This document shows, in pieces, positions 61,223 to 64,000 of a DNA stretch of 64,000 nucleotides. The stretch comes from Thalassia testudinum (Eukaryota; Streptophyta; Magnoliopsida; Alismatales; Hydrocharitaceae). The notes beneath the pieces are model-generated. The model did not search any database and was not told where the DNA came from. It saw only the letters and a program-made list of their open reading frames with translations. The stretch lies in the NCBI GenBank assembly GCA_037157565.1, contig JAZHRO010000036.1, forward strand, positions 132,812,001-132,876,000, in the 5' to 3' direction. The translations under genes and the position numbers were made by a program. Within the stretch, counting starts at the first letter, position 1; every line of letters begins with the position of its first letter.

Positions 61223-62205
61223 CTATATAATTCCTACTTCCATCATCATTTTTTGACTCATTTTTGCCACCCACATAATCACTATTCCACTCAGGCCACC
61301 AAGGTCACCAGGGTCCTTTTCACTCATAGTGGTCTTCCCCTGAAGAGGAGCCTTTGTAAAATATGATCCATCGTCAAAAAAGGTAACATCTTTAGTTACA
61401 TATTGCTTTTCTGTAGTGGGATCAAAACACTTGCACCCCTTTTGTGTTGTAGAGAAACCTAAGGATACTCCTTTAATGGCCTTTGGATCTAATTTTCCAC
61501 GACTAGGATTGAGATTATGAATGAAATAGAGGCAACTGAATAATTTAGGGGATAATGTGAAATGCTCCTTATCTCGGAATAACATGGATATTGGAGTCTT
61601 ACTGCCTAGAATCGAGATGGCATTTGGTTAATGAGAAAAATGCTTGTCAGTATTGCATCACCCCAAAATCTTATGAGCACATTCCTCTGATGCCATAAGG
61701 CATGTGTGGTATCAAGTAGATGTCTATTTTTTTTGTTCTGCAACTCTGGTTTGTTGAGTATAGTTGCAATATGTCTCGTGAATGATTCCTTTTGTATGGA
61801 AGTAATCCTGTAATTGTCTTTTCAAGTATTGAGCATTATCAAATCGAAATACTTTAATATGATGACCAAACTAATTCTCAATCATATTTGAAGACTTGAA
61901 CAACTTTTAGTACTTCTGGTCGACTTCTTAGCAAGTACACAACGGTAAAGTGAGGTCAGTCGTCCATAAAGGTAACAAAGTATTGAAATCCTCCCATGGA
62001 TTTGTTGCAAGCAGGACCCTACACATCAGGGTGAACTAAGGTGGACAACATTGAACTCTTACATTGAGATTCTTGAAAGGAGGCACTTTATTGTTTTGCA
62101 AGTTGACAAACTTCACAATTTAGATCTTCCAATTTGATTTTAGAGTAACTTTTGTAATGCCATAAAATTCAAGTGCCCAAGTCGGTTATACCACAGGTGA
62201 ACATC
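61223..62205 (-). pseudogene. Copia T integrase
   Basis: 61223-61585 is open: LFRDKEHFTLSPKLFSCLYFIHNL, KLDPKAIKGVSLGFSTTQKGCKCFDP and YVTKDVTFFDDGSYF, the C-terminal part of integrase. Upstream pieces up to 62200 include KVFRFDNAQYL (second catalytic region, near 61830), HVTLPLCTC, the YCNYTQQTRVAEQKK region near 61740 and VKLEDLNCEVCQLAKQ near 62110 for the zinc domain. Many frameshifts. Confidence 0.75.
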
Positions 62206-62640
62206 TTAGACCTTTGTGATATTTTTCCTTCTTAATTGTAAGGCATCTTGAAGAGCCATGGTAACTCTTTTAGGTAATTTGTACAATCCATTACACTCTA
62301 CAATGATTCCAGTCTCCATTCCCATAAGATCTTGTAGGACACATTGATACTCATAAAATATTAATTTACACTTCAGTTCCCTACAAATATCGCTTACAGA
62401 TAGCAAGTTTAAAGAGAGCTTTGGAAAATGGAGGGTGTAATCAAGTCTAACCCTCTTTAAAAGCTGTATATTGCCTTTTCCTGCAACTCACATTGGAACC
62501 ATCAACAACTATGATTGTGTCCTTTCCTAAACCGAGTGTGTATCAAGAAAACCACTTTGGATTATCAGTCATGTAATCCGTAGCTTCATTATCTACAATC
62601 CAATCGTCAAGAGATGAGGCATGATCATACACATTTTTTA
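62206..62640 (-). pseudogene. Copia T protease region
   Basis: - strand: DDWIVDNEATDYMTDNPKWFS near 62570-62610, where the active-site DSG has become DNE, so the protease is inactive. IIVVDGSNVSC and SLNLLSVSDICRELKCKLIFYEYQC followed by VLQDLMGMETGIIVECNGLYKL (62206-62406) complete the region, typical of the segment before GAG-pre-integrase. Confidence 0.78.
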
Positions 62641-63489
62641 GTAACAAAAACACAATTAAAGACTTTCTTGTCTTTGTTACATGTGCCTCAGATCCCCCTG
62701 TTGCCAATCAAAACCACAGATAAAAACCACACAATCAAGAAAAAGACTCCAATAAAGTGAATAGAGTCTGTGACCACTTGTACCTCTCCACAAGGAAGAG
62801 AATACCACTAAGTGTACCAATCTTGTAAAAAAAAAGAGATAGTAGTATACCTCAACCTGACATTATGAGCAACCTTGGAAACACGGGGCAACAGGAGGGG
62901 CACCAGAGGAAGAAGCAACACTACCACACCCCCCAGCAGATCCAAGAGCTCAAAGCTGAGTTTGGTCCTAGAATTGATGCTCTAGAATTGATGCACTGCC
63001 ATTAGGAACCCGATCTTATTGTCGTGCAGCGGCCTTCTGATGCTCAGTGAGGGAAAAAGGACTGCACTTCTCTCAATTGATGTCAGCCCCACAGAGTGCC
63101 TCCCCTTTCACTAGAGCACTGCTCGCCACCAAGGGTCTCTAATCCTCTCAGGTCGCAAGCAGGACCACATTGCTCCTATGCGCAATCCATCAGCACTGCT
63201 ATGATTCATAATACCTTCGAACCTAAAGTTCCCTACAACAGCAGAGCTCTGCTGCCCCTTCAGTCAAAGCACTACTGCTCCTTCCCAAACACTGCAGCTC
63301 CTCCTTGATGGCAACACCAATGGTGTGGATCTTCAATCAGGACCGTTGTCTCTGTTAGCAGTGCTGCTACTGTGTACGGAAGGGAAGGAGAAGAAGCTTG
63401 TCTAGAGAGCCCCCTCGAGGCTCCTCGATGTGCACCTTTTGTGGCGAAACCCTAGAGAGTTCAACCACCAATGTAGGAGCCCGATTGAC
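62641..63489 (-). other. Copia T leader or deleted gag region
   Basis: No gag hallmark found on the - strand. CAG/CTG-containing, moderately GC-rich sequence with scattered open frames of no known family; near 63400-63470 a CCCTCGAGGCTCC and CCCTAGAGAG segment lies close to the LTR end. Gag seems to have been deleted. Confidence 0.5.
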
Positions 63490-63543
63490 AATTGAAATAT
63501 AAAATAATGCGGAAGCAAAAATATCAAAGCATAAAGATAATGG
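63490..63543 (-). repeat. Inner end of the 5' LTR of copia T
   Basis: The - strand reads TTATGCTTTGATATTTTTGC then TTCCGCATTATTTTATATTT, nearly the same as the ends of LARD P's LTRs (ACTTTGATATTATTGCTTCC). It is cut at 63543 by the start of copia U. Confidence 0.65.
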
Positions 63544-63694
63544 TGTTGGCATATAGTGTTTCTAATATTCCTTTCTTGTTTAGGCTTATGGGTGTTTAGC
63601 TCCTGAGAGATAGTTTTGTAGTTTTCAACCCTTTAGTCTCTCTATATAAGAGAGCCTAGGGTTTGCTATAATGGATTAAGTCATTTAATCCAAT
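63544..63694 (+). repeat. 5' LTR of copia U
   Basis: TGTTGGCATATAGTG ... TTTAATCCAAT with TATATAAG at 63643-63650 and an AGAGCCTAGGGTTTGC leader. Directly followed by TGGTATTAGAGTAC, the primer-binding site (63696 on). The rest of the element lies beyond the window. Confidence 0.82.
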
Positions 63695-64000
63695 TTGGTA
63701 TTAGAGTACTGATCCTAGATCGTGGCTCTAGGTATCTCACCCCTCAAGGACACCTAAACCCTAACACCTAATCCTGATTGTCTCTCTCTCCTTGGTGGCA
63801 GTAGCAGCACTCGACGGATCTCCAGAGGCGTGCAACGCACATGTAGCGATGTTGCGTCGGTGTGGGGTGGCTGCTGCATTGGACTAGCAGCACGCCGGCG
63901 GTGCACAATAGCCACGCAACAGTGCTGTGGCAGCGTGGGGGTTTGCTACGACAACAGGCGATGGCGCTGCAGCCTCAAGGAGTGCTGCAAGGGTCTGTGG
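63695..64000 (+). other. Copia U primer site and leader
   Basis: Leader sequence with GCAGC/GTGGC-rich composition, typical of copia elements here; no gag ATG is reached before the window ends. Confidence 0.65.

Larger units (their letters stand above)
60741..63543 (-). mobile_element. Copia T, truncated element (protease to linker)
   Basis: On the - strand: the inner end of a 5' LTR (63490-63543), leader (62700-63489), protease (about 62590), GAG-pre-integrase, integrase and linker down to about 60870, then it ends against L1 sequence. RT, RNase H and 3' LTR are missing, and gag is not recognisable. The LTR end resembles those of the LARDs. Copia U inserted into its 5' LTR. Confidence 0.72.

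Noticed and set aside
1..64000. CRISPR arrays, bacterial defence systems, phage genes, operons
   Set aside because: No spaced direct repeats or prokaryotic gene order; all recognisable coding blocks are plant retroelements or intron-bearing plant exons.
1..64000. tRNA genes
   Set aside because: Sequences like TGGTATCAGAGC are tRNA-complementary primer-binding sites of LTR elements; no cloverleaf was found around them.

Overview
This window reads as nuclear DNA of a flowering plant with a repeat-rich genome. It is almost entirely transposable elements. Most are decayed Ty1/copia LTR retrotransposons with short LTRs (about 125-160 bp, one of 329 bp) and a primer-binding site of the type TGGTATCAGAGC. 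With them are L1-type and RTE-type LINE fragments, three related non-autonomous LTR elements with no pol domains (LARD-like), a TRIM, a fold-back MITE, a probable Ty3/gypsy solo LTR and a hAT transposon. No intact autonomous element was seen: every pol region carries stops, frameshifts, deletions or lost catalytic residues. I saw no tRNA, rRNA, CRISPR array or prokaryotic gene.

The only ordinary host coding sequence I recognise in place is one 92-bp exon of a plant fimbrin (13024-13115, + strand) with good splice sites. If the gene is intact, everything to its right is a single intron longer than 50 kb filled by nested insertions. A second piece of host gene, four exons resembling an IQM-family (IQ-motif) protein, lies on the - strand at 49987-50615 inside the hAT element, so it looks like a captured, transduplicated fragment.

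Layout: 1-3113, copia A tail, a - strand copia scrap and 5'-truncated copia B (+). 3114-6236, L1 LINE (-) with a deleted RT core. 6237-7979, gag and leader of copia C (-), whose 5' LTR is split by copia D (7985-12059, -). 12065-13199, remaining C LTR, then fimbrin intron and exon. 13200-22054, copia E (-, target duplication ATTGT) with copia F (16695-21809, +) nested in its leader. 22405-24186, possible non-autonomous DNA element. 24650-26168, copia leader and gag remnant (+). 26174-29337, copia G (-, target duplication AAAGA), a deletion derivative.

29716-40448 is an old - strand copia, J, cut by copia H (29744-31520, +), LARD I (31525-34672, -), copia K (34798-38565, -) and TRIM L (39675-40212, target duplication ATTCA). 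40449-45090 is LARD M (+) containing a MITE (41121-41697) and a probable gypsy solo LTR (42040-44587). 45417-52090 is copia N (-), interrupted by the hAT (47284-51883, 8-bp target duplication CTTAGGAC), which in turn contains LARD P (47454-49554, +) and the IQM exons. 52091-58877 is a complete copia Q (+) with a 5'-truncated RTE LINE (53374-55123) in its gag gene. 58883-60740 is L1 ORF1 (-), 60741-63543 is copia T (-), and copia U (+) starts at 63544 and runs off the window.

These elements do not work together as a system. The informative signal is the stratigraphy of insertions: target-site duplications and reading frames that rejoin across insertions let the order be read directly. The three LARD copies and three gag-less copia copies (E, K, H) suggest non-autonomous families that amplified using proteins supplied by other elements.
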